From Clostridia bacterium (GTDB lineage: Bacteria; Bacillota; Clostridia; Peptostreptococcales; Anaerovoracaceae): 64,000 nucleotides of DNA. How positions within the stretch are numbered: the first letter of the stretch is position 1; each line of letters opens with the position of its first letter. Both the position numbers and the translations under genes were made by a program. The stretch is taken from contig CABJAP010000013.1 in assembly GCA_902363595.1 (NCBI GenBank), positions 75,033 to 139,032 on the forward strand, written 5' to 3'. Below, piece by piece: positions 1-8,697 of this stretch. A model generated the notes under the pieces. The model made no database searches and was not told the origin of the DNA. It saw nothing but the letters and a program-made list of their open reading frames with translations.

Positions 1-255
<255 letters not shown>

Positions 256-279
256 GATGCGCCTTTTATAGAACGGAAA

Positions 280-319
280 AACGAGTCTTCCGGCGGCAAA
301 ACGGAAGGCTTGTTTTTTT
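280..319 (+). terminator. Rho-independent terminator after leuB
   Basis: An approximately 13-bp stem (280-292 with 302-314, ending CTTCCG / CGGAAG) is followed by a T-run. It lies 25 nt after the leuB stop. Confidence 0.8.
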
Positions 320-331
320 ATGTGCTTTCCT

Positions 332-360
332 TTGACTTCCTGATTTTGGAGCTATATAAT
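332..360 (+). promoter_or_regulatory. Sigma-A type promoter for the AEC carrier
   Basis: TTGACT (332-337) and TATAAT (355-360) are separated by exactly 17 nt. The promoter lies between the leuB terminator and the next gene, so the carrier genes form their own transcription unit. Confidence 0.8.
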
Positions 361-402
361 GGATGCTGTACGATCCGGGAATATTGAGAAAGGAGCTGGA
401 AA

Positions 403-1320
403 ATGGGAAATGCGCTCATACAGATGCTGGACCTGCAGGGCATGCTGTTTATTTTCATCATCATCGGCATGGTGACGGGCAAGAAAAAGCTGGTCACGCC
501 GGAAGGCCGGCGATGTCTGACCAATCTGGTCCTCTATGTGATTTTACCCTGCAACATCGTAAAGTCCTTCATCATTGAATTTTCCTATCGGATGCTCCTC
601 AACTTTGCGATCATCCTTTTGATCGCGACCGGCGTTCAGATTTTTTGTCTGCTTCTCAGCCGCTTTCTGTTCAACCGGCTGGATGAAGATGCTAAACATA
701 TTTTCCAATATGCCACAGTCTGTTCCAACTCGGGATTCATGGGTTACCCCATGGCGGAAAGCATTTACGGCCTGACCGGTTTGTCCTATGCTTCTATTTA
801 TCTGATCCCCTTGCGGATCGCTATGTGGTCGGCCGGGCTTTCTTATTTTGCCAGAGCCAAGAACCGCCGGGCGATGATCCTCAAGGTGGGGCTCCACCCC
901 TGCATGATCGCCGTCTATATCGGCCTTTTGATCATGTTCCTGCAGGTTCCCCTGCCCGTCCTCATCACAGATACGCTGGACAAACTGGGCGGCTGCTGCA
1001 CCGCCATGTCCATGCTGGTGGTAGGCATGCTGCTGATGGACGTGGAGTGGAAAACCATGGTTTCCATTCCCAACCTGCTTTTCTGCGGCCTGCGGCTCGT
1101 TCTTATTCCCGGAGTTGTCTATCTTGTGTGCAAAGGACTCCAGATCGATCCGCTGATCACCGGCGTTTCGGTCATACTATCCGGTATGCCCGCAGGGACT
1201 ACAACCGCTCTCTTAGCCGCCCAATACCACGGGGACGCGCAGCTGGCCTCAAAGGTCGTGGTATTGTCCACACTATTGTCTTTATTCACAATTACCGGAT
1301 GGTGCTTTTTATTACAATAA
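403..1320 (+). CDS. AEC (auxin efflux carrier) family permease
   Basis: This is a 305-residue polytopic membrane protein with about ten hydrophobic segments. The internal NSGFMGYPMAESIYG stretch and the late GMPAGTTTALLA stretch match the two conserved halves of AEC/malate-permease family transporters (MleP/MdcF-like). Family members export or exchange organic acids; the substrate here is not readable. The start is set by AAAGGAG 7-8 nt before ATG 403. The next transporter gene begins 10 nt later, so both are probably co-transcribed from the promoter at 332-360. Confidence 0.82.
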   Translation: MGNALIQMLDLQGMLFIFIIIGMVTGKKKLVTPEGRRCLTNLVLYVILPCNIVKSFIIEFSYRMLLNFAIILLIATGVQIFCLLLSRFLFNRLDEDAKHIFQYATVCSNSGFMGYPMAESIYGLTGLSYASIYLIPLRIAMWSAGLSYFARAKNRRAMILKVGLHPCMIAVYIGLLIMFLQVPLPVLITDTLDKLGGCCTAMSMLVVGMLLMDVEWKTMVSIPNLLFCGLRLVLIPGVVYLVCKGLQIDPLITGVSVILSGMPAGTTTALLAAQYHGDAQLASKVVVLSTLLSLFTITGWCFLLQ

Positions 1321-1330
1321 CGGAGGAAAT

Positions 1331-2227
1331 ATGGAAACACAAAACGCGCAAAAAAAAGCGATGCTCCTTATGGCCCTGTGCGCATGCCTGTGGAGCATCA
1401 GCGGAATCTTTATAAAATGGATTTCCTGGAGTCCCTTTCTCATCGCAGGGGGGCGAAGTTTAATTTCTGCCATGGTCCTTGGTCTCTATATGTACATAGC
1501 AAAGATTCCGGTAAAGGTCTGCGGCTTTTCCGCAGGGGCAGGAGTCAGCCTGGCAGTCTCTTTTCTATGCTTCGTGTCGGCCAATAAGCTGACCACTGCA
1601 GCAAATGCAATTGTATTGCAATATACGGCGCCGATCTTCATTTTAATCATTTCCGTTCTGTTTTTGCATCAAAAAATTAAACGGCGGGAGATCGTGGTCG
1701 TAATCATTACCGCCGCCGGAATCGTACTATTCTTCCTGGATCAGCTATCACCAGGAAATATTGCCGGCAACATCCTGGGGATCCTGGCAGGTCTGTTTTT
1801 ATCCATCATGTTCGTTCTGGTGGGCCAAGGCGGTGATGACGATTCCATTCGTATGAGCGGAATTCTCTTTGCCCATATCCTAACTGCCGCCGCAGGTATT
1901 CCCGTTGGAGCTTTCTTCACTTCGTCCATTGCTCCATCTGAAATCTGGTTCGTCATTATTCTGAGAATTTTTTAATTGGGAATCCCCTATGTGTTATATG
2001 CCATCGCCGCCAAAGACTGTTCGCCGCTGGCCTGTTCCCTCATCGGCATGCTGGAGCCGCTGCTGAATCCGGTCTGGGTATTCCTCTTTGACGGGGAAAG
2101 GCCGGGATTTTTTGCGTTCATCGGCGGCGTCATCGTCATTGCCGCGGTTACGGTCTGGTGTATTGCAGAAAATAAAAGCCAGCAGGCAGAATCGGCCGCC
2201 GCACCAGACGAAACAAGACACGGATAG
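1331..2227 (+). pseudogene. EamA/DMT family transporter interrupted by an in-frame TAA
   Basis: The first 214 codons (1331-1975) encode seven or so membrane segments typical of EamA drug/metabolite transporters (KKAMLLMALCACLWSISGIF at the start; TAANAIVLQYTAPIFIL). They end at TAA 1973-1975. The same frame continues without shift for 83 more codons to 2227, supplying the family's usual last segments (GIPYVLYAIAAKD; LIGMLEPLLNPVW). Together they make one normal 298-residue protein. Family members usually carry Gln at the stop position (IFQLGIPY), so CAA to TAA is the simplest explanation. Possible outcomes are a null allele, stop readthrough, or reinitiation at TTG 1976. A GC-rich hairpin (2236-2258) follows the second stop. 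Confidence 0.85.
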
Positions 2228-2311
2228 AAAACGGGCAGCCCCGGGGTCTCCGGGGCTGTGCGCGGTCTGGGATTACACGAATTTCGGTCATAACGCCCCA
2301 TTATTATTACG

Positions 2312-2578
2312 GTAAACCAAAATCATACCTAGCAAGCCTCGTCGCAGCAAGGTATGAGATGCGAGCCTCGACGAAAATTTAGCGTTTGGTTCAACAACCG
2401 AGAAAAACAACTCATTTGTTGAGTCAAAACACTGGCCTGCAGGCTGCCCAAATGGAAATCACCTCGTATAACAACGTCTCTGTCAGGAATTGCAGCCTGC
2501 AGGCCTTGAAAAAATCTCAACAATAAGGCAAAACTAGTATCTTGTTGAGCCAATTATTCTATTCGACAATTTTCGTCA
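2312..2578. repeat. Dense nested inverted repeats: structured RNA or mobile-element candidate
   Basis: This non-coding block lies between convergent genes. An outer arm GACGAAAATT (2370-2379) pairs perfectly with 2568-2577. Inside it sit a hairpin of TCAACAA/TTGTTGA (2391-2422, loop 18), a perfect 14-bp arm GGCCTGCAGGCTGC (2434-2447) with 2492-2505, and a second hairpin CTCAACAA/TTGTTGAG (2516-2549, loop 18). To the left, AACCAAA/TTTGGTT (2315-2391) encloses CATACC/GGTATG, and a 13-mer (GCAAGCCTCGTCG) repeats at 2361-2373 with two changes. I do not recognise the element, and the strand is unknown. Confidence 0.6.
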
Positions 2579-2639
2579 TCACGCTCGGCGAAGCCGCATC
2601 GATCCGGTCAATATGTTATACTTTACAGCAGCCCTTCGC

Positions 2640-3083
2640 TCATGCTCCATATTCCATATCAATATGGGGAATGCCATCCTCCAGGTAGCTCTCTGATATG
2701 CTCACAAAGCCCACGGACTCGTAGAAATTGGTCAAATGCTGCTGGGCAGAAATCTTGACGTTTTTTTGATGAAGGTATTCATCTATAAACAGCAAAGCCT
2801 TGTTCATCATATGTCTTGCCAATCCGATGCCGCGGTAGTCCGGATCGACCACCACCCTGCCGATGGCGATCGTATCGAAGGTCTGCCCCTTTTCCAGAAT
2901 CCTCAGATATCCCACAATGTGATTGTTCTGTTCGACGAACAGGTGGTGGGCATGGCGGTCCTTGCCGTCACAGTCCGGATAATAGCACTTTTGTTCTACC
3001 ACAAAAACATCGGAGCGCAGCTTTAAAATTTGATAGAGCTCTTCTGTATTCAGTTCATGAAATTTCTTGATTACGATTTTCAT
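2640..3083 (-). CDS. ElaA-like GNAT acetyltransferase
   Basis: This 147-residue single-domain GNAT protein fits the ElaA subgroup: near the N-terminus LRSDVFVVEQKCYYPDCDGKD, in the middle IGRVVVDPDYRGIGLARHMM (the acetyl-CoA binding motif RGxGLA), and near the end FYESVGFVSISESYLEDGIPH. Length and motif order match E. coli ElaA. The acetylation target of this subgroup is not established. It starts 2 nt after the YjbQ-family gene, so the two are translationally linked at the end of the 9927-2640 gene string. Confidence 0.85.
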   Translation of the reverse strand: MKIVIKKFHELNTEELYQILKLRSDVFVVEQKCYYPDCDGKDRHAHHLFVEQNNHIVGYLRILEKGQTFDTIAIGRVVVDPDYRGIGLARHMMNKALLFIDEYLHQKNVKISAQQHLTNFYESVGFVSISESYLEDGIPHIDMEYGA

Positions 3084-3085
3084 TC

Positions 3086-3502
3086 TTATTCCCCGATTAT
3101 CTTAATCAGCACCCGCTTATCCCGCTTGCCGTCAAATTCAAAATAAAAGATCTGTTCCCAGGTGCCAAAATCCAGCTGGCCGTCGGTAATCGCTGCCACG
3201 GTTTCTCTGCCCATAATGGTCCTCTTCAAATGGGCGTCGGCGTTATCTTCATAACCATTATGCTGGTATTGGCTGTACGGTTTTTCCGGCGCCAGCCCTT
3301 CCAGCCAGGCTTCGTAGTCCTGATGCAGTCCGCTCTCATCATCGTTGATAAAGACCGATGCGGTAATGTTCATGGCATTGACCAGCACCAATCCTTCCAG
3401 GATTCCACTGTCATCAATAGCTTTCTGTACGTCTTTTGTAATATTCACCAAACCTCTTCTGGACGGCAAATGAAAATGCAGTACTTTCCTAAATGATTTC
3501 AT
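3086..3502 (-). CDS. YjbQ family (UPF0047) protein
   Basis: The protein has 138 residues from ATG 3502, chosen because GGAGAGGAG lies about 8 nt upstream; the longer in-frame extension has no ribosome site. The series [40 protein letters not shown] and [15 protein letters not shown] is the full signature of the YjbQ/UPF0047 family, and the length is typical. E. coli YjbQ has weak thiamine-phosphate synthase activity, but the physiological role is unsettled. It is followed after 2 nt by the ElaA-like gene. Confidence 0.9.
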   Translation of the reverse strand: MKSFRKVLHFHLPSRRGLVNITKDVQKAIDDSGILEGLVLVNAMNITASVFINDDESGLHQDYEAWLEGLAPEKPYSQYQHNGYEDNADAHLKRTIMGRETVAAITDGQLDFGTWEQIFYFEFDGKRDKRVLIKIIGE

Positions 3503-3588
3503 CCTTATTCTCCTCTCCATTTTCTTATTACGAATCGGCAAAGCCGACTTTGTTCCATTATATATAGTCTGGGGAAAAATTTCCACCG

Positions 3589-4563
3589 TTAACTTGCCTG
3601 CCTGCTGCCGTTCTGTTCAATAAAGGTCATCATCGTGTCCTCATAAAGCTTTGGATCGTCCAAATAGATGTCCGTGTGCTTGCTGTCGTCCACGGTCAGT
3701 ATCTGCTTTTTATTTTTTTGCATCGCCTGATATAGAGAAACGCCCATATGATACGGGGTCACTTTATCTGCCCGGCTGTTGAAAATCAGTACCGGCACTG
3801 TGGTATCGCGCACGTAATCCCGCACATCCCCTTCCTCATATCCATATCCCAGCCGCAGCTGCGTCGCCAGATCGCCCATATCCAGTTTGAAGTCCATGGG
3901 CAGCCAGGTGGTTTTCCTTACGAGAAAGCCGATGATCTCCCGCATGTTGCTGACTGGACAGTCGAGAACGGCAAAATCAAGCTTTTGTTCCGCGTCACTC
4001 GTTCCCAGGTAAAACCCGATGGTGGCCCCTCCGATGGAGGACCCCCATCCGCCCACTTGAATTTCCGAACCGGTCTGTGCTCTTACATAATCCACGCAGT
4101 CCTTAAAGTCTTTGCTTTCCCAGTAGCCGCAGGTCATGTACCGGGCCTGGTTCTCTCCCGAATCCCGCTGATCGTAGGTGAGGATGTTATAGCCGTGCTT
4201 CATGAGCATGGCCGCCACCGGATATCCGGTCAAGCGGTTGCCGTTAAGTCCATGGGCCATTACCACGGTCTTTCGCTCTTTTTTGCCGTCGATCGTCAAA
4301 TAGTTGGCTGGAATGTGGTGGTCATCAAAGGTTGACGGGATCTCTACTTGTTCCACATGGCAGCCGGTTTCGAAACGATCCACATCAAATCCATGCTTTT
4401 CCAGGGATTCTTTCTTACACGCCAAAGGCCGCCTCTCCTGATTGACTGCATGGACGGAGGCGTTATAGACATAGATGCCGGTTGCTCCGCAAACGGAAAC
4501 AGCCAGGATAACTGCACATATGATCGCGATCCCTGTGATTTTTAAAGCTCTCTTCTTTTTCAT
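3589..4563 (-). CDS. Membrane-anchored alpha/beta hydrolase
   Basis: The protein has 324 residues from ATG 4563. It has a basic N-terminus and one hydrophobic helix (about residues 9-31), then an extracytoplasmic alpha/beta hydrolase domain. The catalytic triad is visible: nucleophile Ser176 in GSSIG, Asp266 in SRADKVTP and His296 in DDSKHTD; the oxyanion HG motif is VMAHGLNGN. It resembles the Clostridial/Bacillus YqkD-type hydrolases. The substrate is unknown. It is separated from the amidohydrolase upstream by 122 nt, so it may have its own promoter. An upstream in-frame ATG (4689) overlaps the amidohydrolase end and is less likely. Confidence 0.8.
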   Translation of the reverse strand: MKKKRALKITGIAIICAVILAVSVCGATGIYVYNASVHAVNQERRPLACKKESLEKHGFDVDRFETGCHVEQVEIPSTFDDHHIPANYLTIDGKKERKTVVMAHGLNGNRLTGYPVAAMLMKHGYNILTYDQRDSGENQARYMTCGYWESKDFKDCVDYVRAQTGSEIQVGGWGSSIGGATIGFYLGTSDAEQKLDFAVLDCPVSNMREIIGFLVRKTTWLPMDFKLDMGDLATQLRLGYGYEEGDVRDYVRDTTVPVLIFNSRADKVTPYHMGVSLYQAMQKNKKQILTVDDSKHTDIYLDDPKLYEDTMMTFIEQNGSRQAS

Positions 4564-4685
4564 ACCTATATGGTATACGCCTTTGCTGCGGCTGTCAAAT
4601 GGAGTGTATTGCTCTCCAATACTGAAAAAAGAGGCTGCTGCCTTGAAAAACATCAAAGCAACAACCCCTTCATTACTGATTTTTA

Positions 4686-6293
4686 TCATTCAGAATAGAC
4701 AACAGCGCCGTTCATAACGGTCATAAGCACCTTTATGCGGAACATGGTTTCACAATCTTCCGCACAGTCGAACAGATTTTTGTCAATTATCACCAGATCG
4801 GCCAGTTTGCCCTTTTCCAGCGTTCCCAGCTCTGCCTCCCTGCCAGCCGCATATGCTCCTCCATAAGTATAAGCTCTCAGCGCTTCGTGAATGGTCACTT
4901 TTTCCCATGGGTTCCAGCCGCCTTCCGGTTCCAGTTCATTGGTCAGACGGGTGACAGCTCTGAAGATTCCCCGGAAGGGTGAAATGTCGACCACTGGCGA
5001 ATCCGTACCAAAAGCCAGCCTGCCGCCTGTTTTCCTTATGGATTCGAAAGGCCATGAATACTTCATCCGCTCCTCACCGAGGATCCTGTGAAACGGGTGC
5101 TCTGAAAATTTGTATTTAGGCATGTGCTCCGGCTGTACGGAAGCGATCACTCCCAGCCTTCCAAACCTGGGAATATCCTGTCTGGACATGGATTCCAGAT
5201 GTTCGATGCAATGGCGCAGACCGTTGGGCCCGTTTTGAATTCGAGCCTCCTCAATTGCATCCAGGCAAAGCCTCGCCCCCGCATCGCCGCAGGCGTGCAC
5301 CCTGGTCTGGATTCCAGCGGCATCAAACTGGCAGACCTGCTTCTTGAACAGGTTCGGTTCAATCATCGGTCTGCTTCGATTTCCCGGATCATCCCAATAG
5401 TCCTCCAGCATATATCCGGTATAGCCCTGCGGAGTTCCATCTATAAATGCTTTGACTCCGCTGCATTTTAACTTGCCGCTGTTGTATATCTTCTTTTTTT
5501 CCAGAATCATCTCCACACCTTCATCGAAGGGAAGAGAAAAATGTATCCTGGCCGTAAGCAGCCCCCGATCCTCCAGGAGCTTGTAGGCCGTTTCTCGCAT
5601 CGGGGCCCCGCCGGCCACATCTCCCAGCGAAGTAATTCCATATTGGTTTGCCTTATCGATAAATGTTTTGCTGTATGCGGCGATTTCCTCATCGCTTATG
5701 GATTGAAAGATTTTTTCCTGCATTTTAATAGCTGCCATTTCGTGAATGTATCCGCTGGGCTCTCCATTTTCCAGGCGGCCGTACTCCCCGTTCTCAGGGT
5801 TCGGCGTATCCCGGGTAATATGAAATCTTCTCAGAGCTTCCGAATTCACCCATGCTCCGTGGCATTCTTTATTCAACAGAAACACTGGTCTGTCCGGAAA
5901 ATAACGATCTAAGGATTCTTTGGCCGGCAATTTTTGTCCGGGCCACAGGAGGGGGTCCCATGCCCCTCCCATAATCCAGCCTCTCTCTTTTCTGTCTTTA
6001 TGCAAATCCCACAGATAAGCGGCTGCCTCTTCCTCTGATCTTGTATATCGTAGAATTCCGTCTTTTTCCAGGAGTCCCGAATTCACAATATGCACGTGGT
6101 AATCGTTAAACCCAGGCATAAGAAAGTGCTCCGAAACATCGATCACTTCCGTGCTCTCGGACAAGAATGGTTCCGCCTCCTTTTCCGGTCCGACAAATTC
6201 TATTTTCTCGTTTTCTATGATAACATATCCATCGATCAGTTCAGGTGACACAGCAGTATATATGTGTTTGCACCGGAATGCTTTTTTATTCAT
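4686..6293 (-). CDS. YtcJ-like amidohydrolase (metal-dependent hydrolase)
   Basis: This 535-residue protein of the amidohydrolase superfamily, type 3 (YtcJ/AmdA-like), has an N-terminal beta-sandwich (residues 1-60), the metal-binding HxH in MPGFNDYHVHIVNSG, and a TIM-barrel. Later ligands appear in RVHACGDAGARLCLDA and HCIEHLE, a FGTDSPVVDISPF stretch carries the catalytic Asp, and a C-terminal sandwich has GTLEKGKLADLVIID. Members hydrolyse amide or formyl-amide bonds; the substrate cannot be read. It sits last in a string with a symporter and a dehydrogenase-like gene, which suggests breakdown of an imported N-substituted compound. A second paralogue is at 24615-26252. Confidence 0.88.
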   Translation of the reverse strand: MNKKAFRCKHIYTAVSPELIDGYVIIENEKIEFVGPEKEAEPFLSESTEVIDVSEHFLMPGFNDYHVHIVNSGLLEKDGILRYTRSEEEAAAYLWDLHKDRKERGWIMGGAWDPLLWPGQKLPAKESLDRYFPDRPVFLLNKECHGAWVNSEALRRFHITRDTPNPENGEYGRLENGEPSGYIHEMAAIKMQEKIFQSISDEEIAAYSKTFIDKANQYGITSLGDVAGGAPMRETAYKLLEDRGLLTARIHFSLPFDEGVEMILEKKKIYNSGKLKCSGVKAFIDGTPQGYTGYMLEDYWDDPGNRSRPMIEPNLFKKQVCQFDAAGIQTRVHACGDAGARLCLDAIEEARIQNGPNGLRHCIEHLESMSRQDIPRFGRLGVIASVQPEHMPKYKFSEHPFHRILGEERMKYSWPFESIRKTGGRLAFGTDSPVVDISPFRGIFRAVTRLTNELEPEGGWNPWEKVTIHEALRAYTYGGAYAAGREAELGTLEKGKLADLVIIDKNLFDCAEDCETMFRIKVLMTVMNGAVVYSE

Positions 6294-6314
6294 AATCGCA
6301 CCTTGCCTTTTCTG

Positions 6315-6530
6315 CTATTTCTCCTCTTCTTCCACTTTGAAGACACCGCGTTTTACTTCAACCAGATATAAAATCCCTGTAATCGGGCCGAACAAAACAG
6401 CCGCGCATCCTAAAAATACAGGCAAGATCTGATCGGAATAATTTGCAACCAGCGCCCCCACAATGCAGGTCACGATGACGGTCAACAAGGCCCATATGTA
6501 AGCCAGCTTTTGTTTTTTCTTATCGTCCAT
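6315..6530 (-). CDS. Small two-helix membrane protein paired with the symporter
   Basis: The protein has 71 residues from ATG 6530. The in-frame GTG 18 nt upstream lies inside the GAGGAGG ribosome site, so the ATG is the start. A charged N-terminus (MDDKKKQK) and two hydrophobic helices (about 9-31 and 36-57) end in an acidic tail KVEEEEK. It is wedged between the symporter (18 nt upstream) and the amidohydrolase (21 nt downstream). Small partner subunits encoded next to SSS symporters are known (for example YhdT with PanF), but I cannot assign this one to that family. Confidence 0.75.
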   Translation of the reverse strand: MDDKKKQKLAYIWALLTVIVTCIVGALVANYSDQILPVFLGCAAVLFGPITGILYLVEVKRGVFKVEEEEK

Positions 6531-6548
6531 GATTTCTATCCTCCTCAC

Positions 6549-7994
6549 TTATGCCGCTATTTTCTTGGCATCCTCTTTCTTATACGTCACCTTTGCAACG
6601 ATTACATAAACCAATGCGCTGAAAATGATGCACGCCAGATTAGTTGGAACACCGCCCGGACATTCAAGAACAAACTGCCATACCGCATACATTACGATTG
6701 TCAGCAAAAGGCTCCAGAATCCGGCGGCAGCAGTCTTACGTCTGTAGAACAGACCGAACATCAGCGGTACAATGAAAGCTGCAACCTGGAAACCGCCGCA
6801 ATAGTAGTAAGCTTTTGAAATTCCATCCTGCCAGAAATAAGTCGCAATAATCATGGCAATACCGACACACCAGATTACGATACGAGTCCCTTTTTCTTCC
6901 GCTTTGTCTCCCAGTTCCGGTTTGATGAAGCCCTTAAATATATCGTGCACCACTACAGCTCCGCAGATCAAATAGTCAGCGCTTACCGTAGACATGACCG
7001 CCGACAATACAGCTGCAACAAAGAGTCCCCGAAGTCCGATCGGCAGGGTCGTGAACACGATTCCCCAGAAAGCCTCCGAGGGAGAAGCTGCCGCAACCTC
7101 CGGATATTGCACTAGTGCCGCCATCCCTGCCAAAACCATAATTGTGCTGAAAAAAATTCCAAACAGCATAATGCAGGAATAGGATACCTTTATATCTCCG
7201 CCTGATTTGGAAGACCCGAATCTCTGGTATGACTGTGAGTTTGCATACATCGCCAACGCTCCGATGGCCCAGGACAAAATCTCCATCATGTTGTTGCCTC
7301 CGGAGATGGTAATGAGGTTTGGATTGATGGCTCCCGCCTGTTCAAACAAAGTGGCGAACCCTCCGAAGTGACTGTACATTCCCAGGCACAGCACACCTGC
7401 CGCGACAGACATGACGATGAACTGCATCATATCTGTAACTGCCAGGCCCCAAAGCCCGGAAAGAGACGTGTAAAAGATGATGATTACACCCAGAATTGCA
7501 AAGGCTACCCACATATTGATTCCTGTCACGTAGGCAATCACCTGGCCGCCTGCTGTCAGCAGCGCCGCTTCATATAAAAATGGCGGCAGCATCCCGATCG
7601 CCATGATCAGTTTTGTCTTTTTGCTGTACATATAGGCCATCAAATCGGGCATCGTGATAACCCAGTCAGGCATCTTATCCCTTACGAAAGGCCCAATCCA
7701 CAATGCCAGCGGCAGTCTCAGTATGGTATTGGGAATAACATAGATAAACAGAATGCAAATTCCCATGGTGGTTCCGCATTCCGCAAGGCCGACAATGGAC
7801 CAGGAATCGATCCAGCTTGCGGCGCCCACACCGATCAGCACGGGAATTGTCAGCCTTCTTGAAGCCACGAAAAAGCTCTTCATGTTTTTGCTGGCCCGTT
7901 TGCGCATGACCAGCCCTACTGTAATAATTAAAAGGAAATAAACGACAATAATTCCCCAGTCCAGCCCGGACCATATCTTTGTAAAATCAATCAT
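6549..7994 (-). CDS. Sodium:solute symporter (SSS family)
   Basis: The protein has 481 residues from ATG 7994, preceded by AAGGAG; an in-frame start 27 nt further upstream covers the ribosome site. About thirteen membrane helices can be traced. MRKRASKNMKSFFVASR followed by GVGAASWIDSWSIVG is the usual loop plus helix-1 core of SSS proteins, and VSADYLICGAVVVHDIF is the TM8 Na2-site region. The family imports sugars, amino acids, pantothenate or organic acids with Na+. In this operon it probably brings in the substrate of the neighbouring amidohydrolase and dehydrogenase-like enzymes (inference). Confidence 0.88.
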   Translation of the reverse strand: MIDFTKIWSGLDWGIIVVYFLLIITVGLVMRKRASKNMKSFFVASRRLTIPVLIGVGAASWIDSWSIVGLAECGTTMGICILFIYVIPNTILRLPLALWIGPFVRDKMPDWVITMPDLMAYMYSKKTKLIMAIGMLPPFLYEAALLTAGGQVIAYVTGINMWVAFAILGVIIIFYTSLSGLWGLAVTDMMQFIVMSVAAGVLCLGMYSHFGGFATLFEQAGAINPNLITISGGNNMMEILSWAIGALAMYANSQSYQRFGSSKSGGDIKVSYSCIMLFGIFFSTIMVLAGMAALVQYPEVAAASPSEAFWGIVFTTLPIGLRGLFVAAVLSAVMSTVSADYLICGAVVVHDIFKGFIKPELGDKAEEKGTRIVIWCVGIAMIIATYFWQDGISKAYYYCGGFQVAAFIVPLMFGLFYRRKTAAAGFWSLLLTIVMYAVWQFVLECPGGVPTNLACIIFSALVYVIVAKVTYKKEDAKKIAA

Positions 7995-8028
7995 TTTCTT
8001 TCTCCTTTTCTGTGACAGCAAAATGAAA

Positions 8029-8646
8029 TCAGAAATTGTTTTCCACTCTGTATTTGAGGCCTAGAATGTGTTCGCTCTCAACGCTAAAATCATCCAGATA
8101 AGCATACCGCTTATTTACGGCGCCGTTTTTGTATACCACTTCCAGCTCCACGGCCGGTCTGAAAAAATACTGCTGTTTCTTCAGCTCCAGTTGTCCCGGC
8201 CTGCCATAAAAGCGTTTCATGATTTTGTCCTGAATGTATTCTTCTGTCTGCTCCAGGATTTGCTGTTGAGATATCCCCGCCGGCAGCGCCGTCCGCTTCG
8301 GTGAATCGGTGATCTTCTTTGTCAGCTTGAGATCGCCGCTTTCATAAACGTCGTATTGGAAAGGATGGGCTTCGTTCAGGTCGAATATTATGCCTGCATC
8401 TCCCACTTTCTCCAAGCCGTTTTTCCGAAACAAAATGCCTCTTTCCGCATGAAAATGATAGACCAGATAACAATACGGAACATATACGTCCTTCCGCTCA
8501 TTGACTTCAAACTTTACGATGGGCTTTCCAAAAAAACTGCCGTGCAGAAGGCGTAGTTTTTTCTCCACAGCTTCTTCACGATTCTGTGTTATAGGCGTGT
8601 ACCAAACTTTCCCCAGCTGTTCTCGTTTTTCTAACCGTTTTACCAT
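8029..8646 (-). CDS. Hypothetical 205-residue cytosolic protein
   Basis: I do not recognise a family. The protein is soluble, with no signal peptide or membrane segment. It is rich in aromatic residues, with two similar beta-rich halves: YVPYCYLVYHFHAERG with ILFRKNG, and YFFRPAVELEVVYKNGAVNKR. The second half is preceded by a helix EQTEEYIQDKIMKRFYG. The start is supported by AGGTGATGAT directly before ATG 8646. It lies between the dehydrogenase-like gene and the symporter with short gaps (51 and 34 nt), so it belongs to the sigma-54 operon and is a candidate new component of that pathway. Confidence 0.65.
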   Translation of the reverse strand: MVKRLEKREQLGKVWYTPITQNREEAVEKKLRLLHGSFFGKPIVKFEVNERKDVYVPYCYLVYHFHAERGILFRKNGLEKVGDAGIIFDLNEAHPFQYDVYESGDLKLTKKITDSPKRTALPAGISQQQILEQTEEYIQDKIMKRFYGRPGQLELKKQQYFFRPAVELEVVYKNGAVNKRYAYLDDFSVESEHILGLKYRVENNF

Positions 8647-8697
8647 ATCATCACCTGGCTTATCCTTTCTATTTCATTCCATTTCTTTCTGTTTTCC

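Noticed and set aside
2329..2553. A 74-residue minus-strand frame in the folded element
   Set aside because: It runs through the inverted repeats, has no ribosome site, and its text reflects the repeats.
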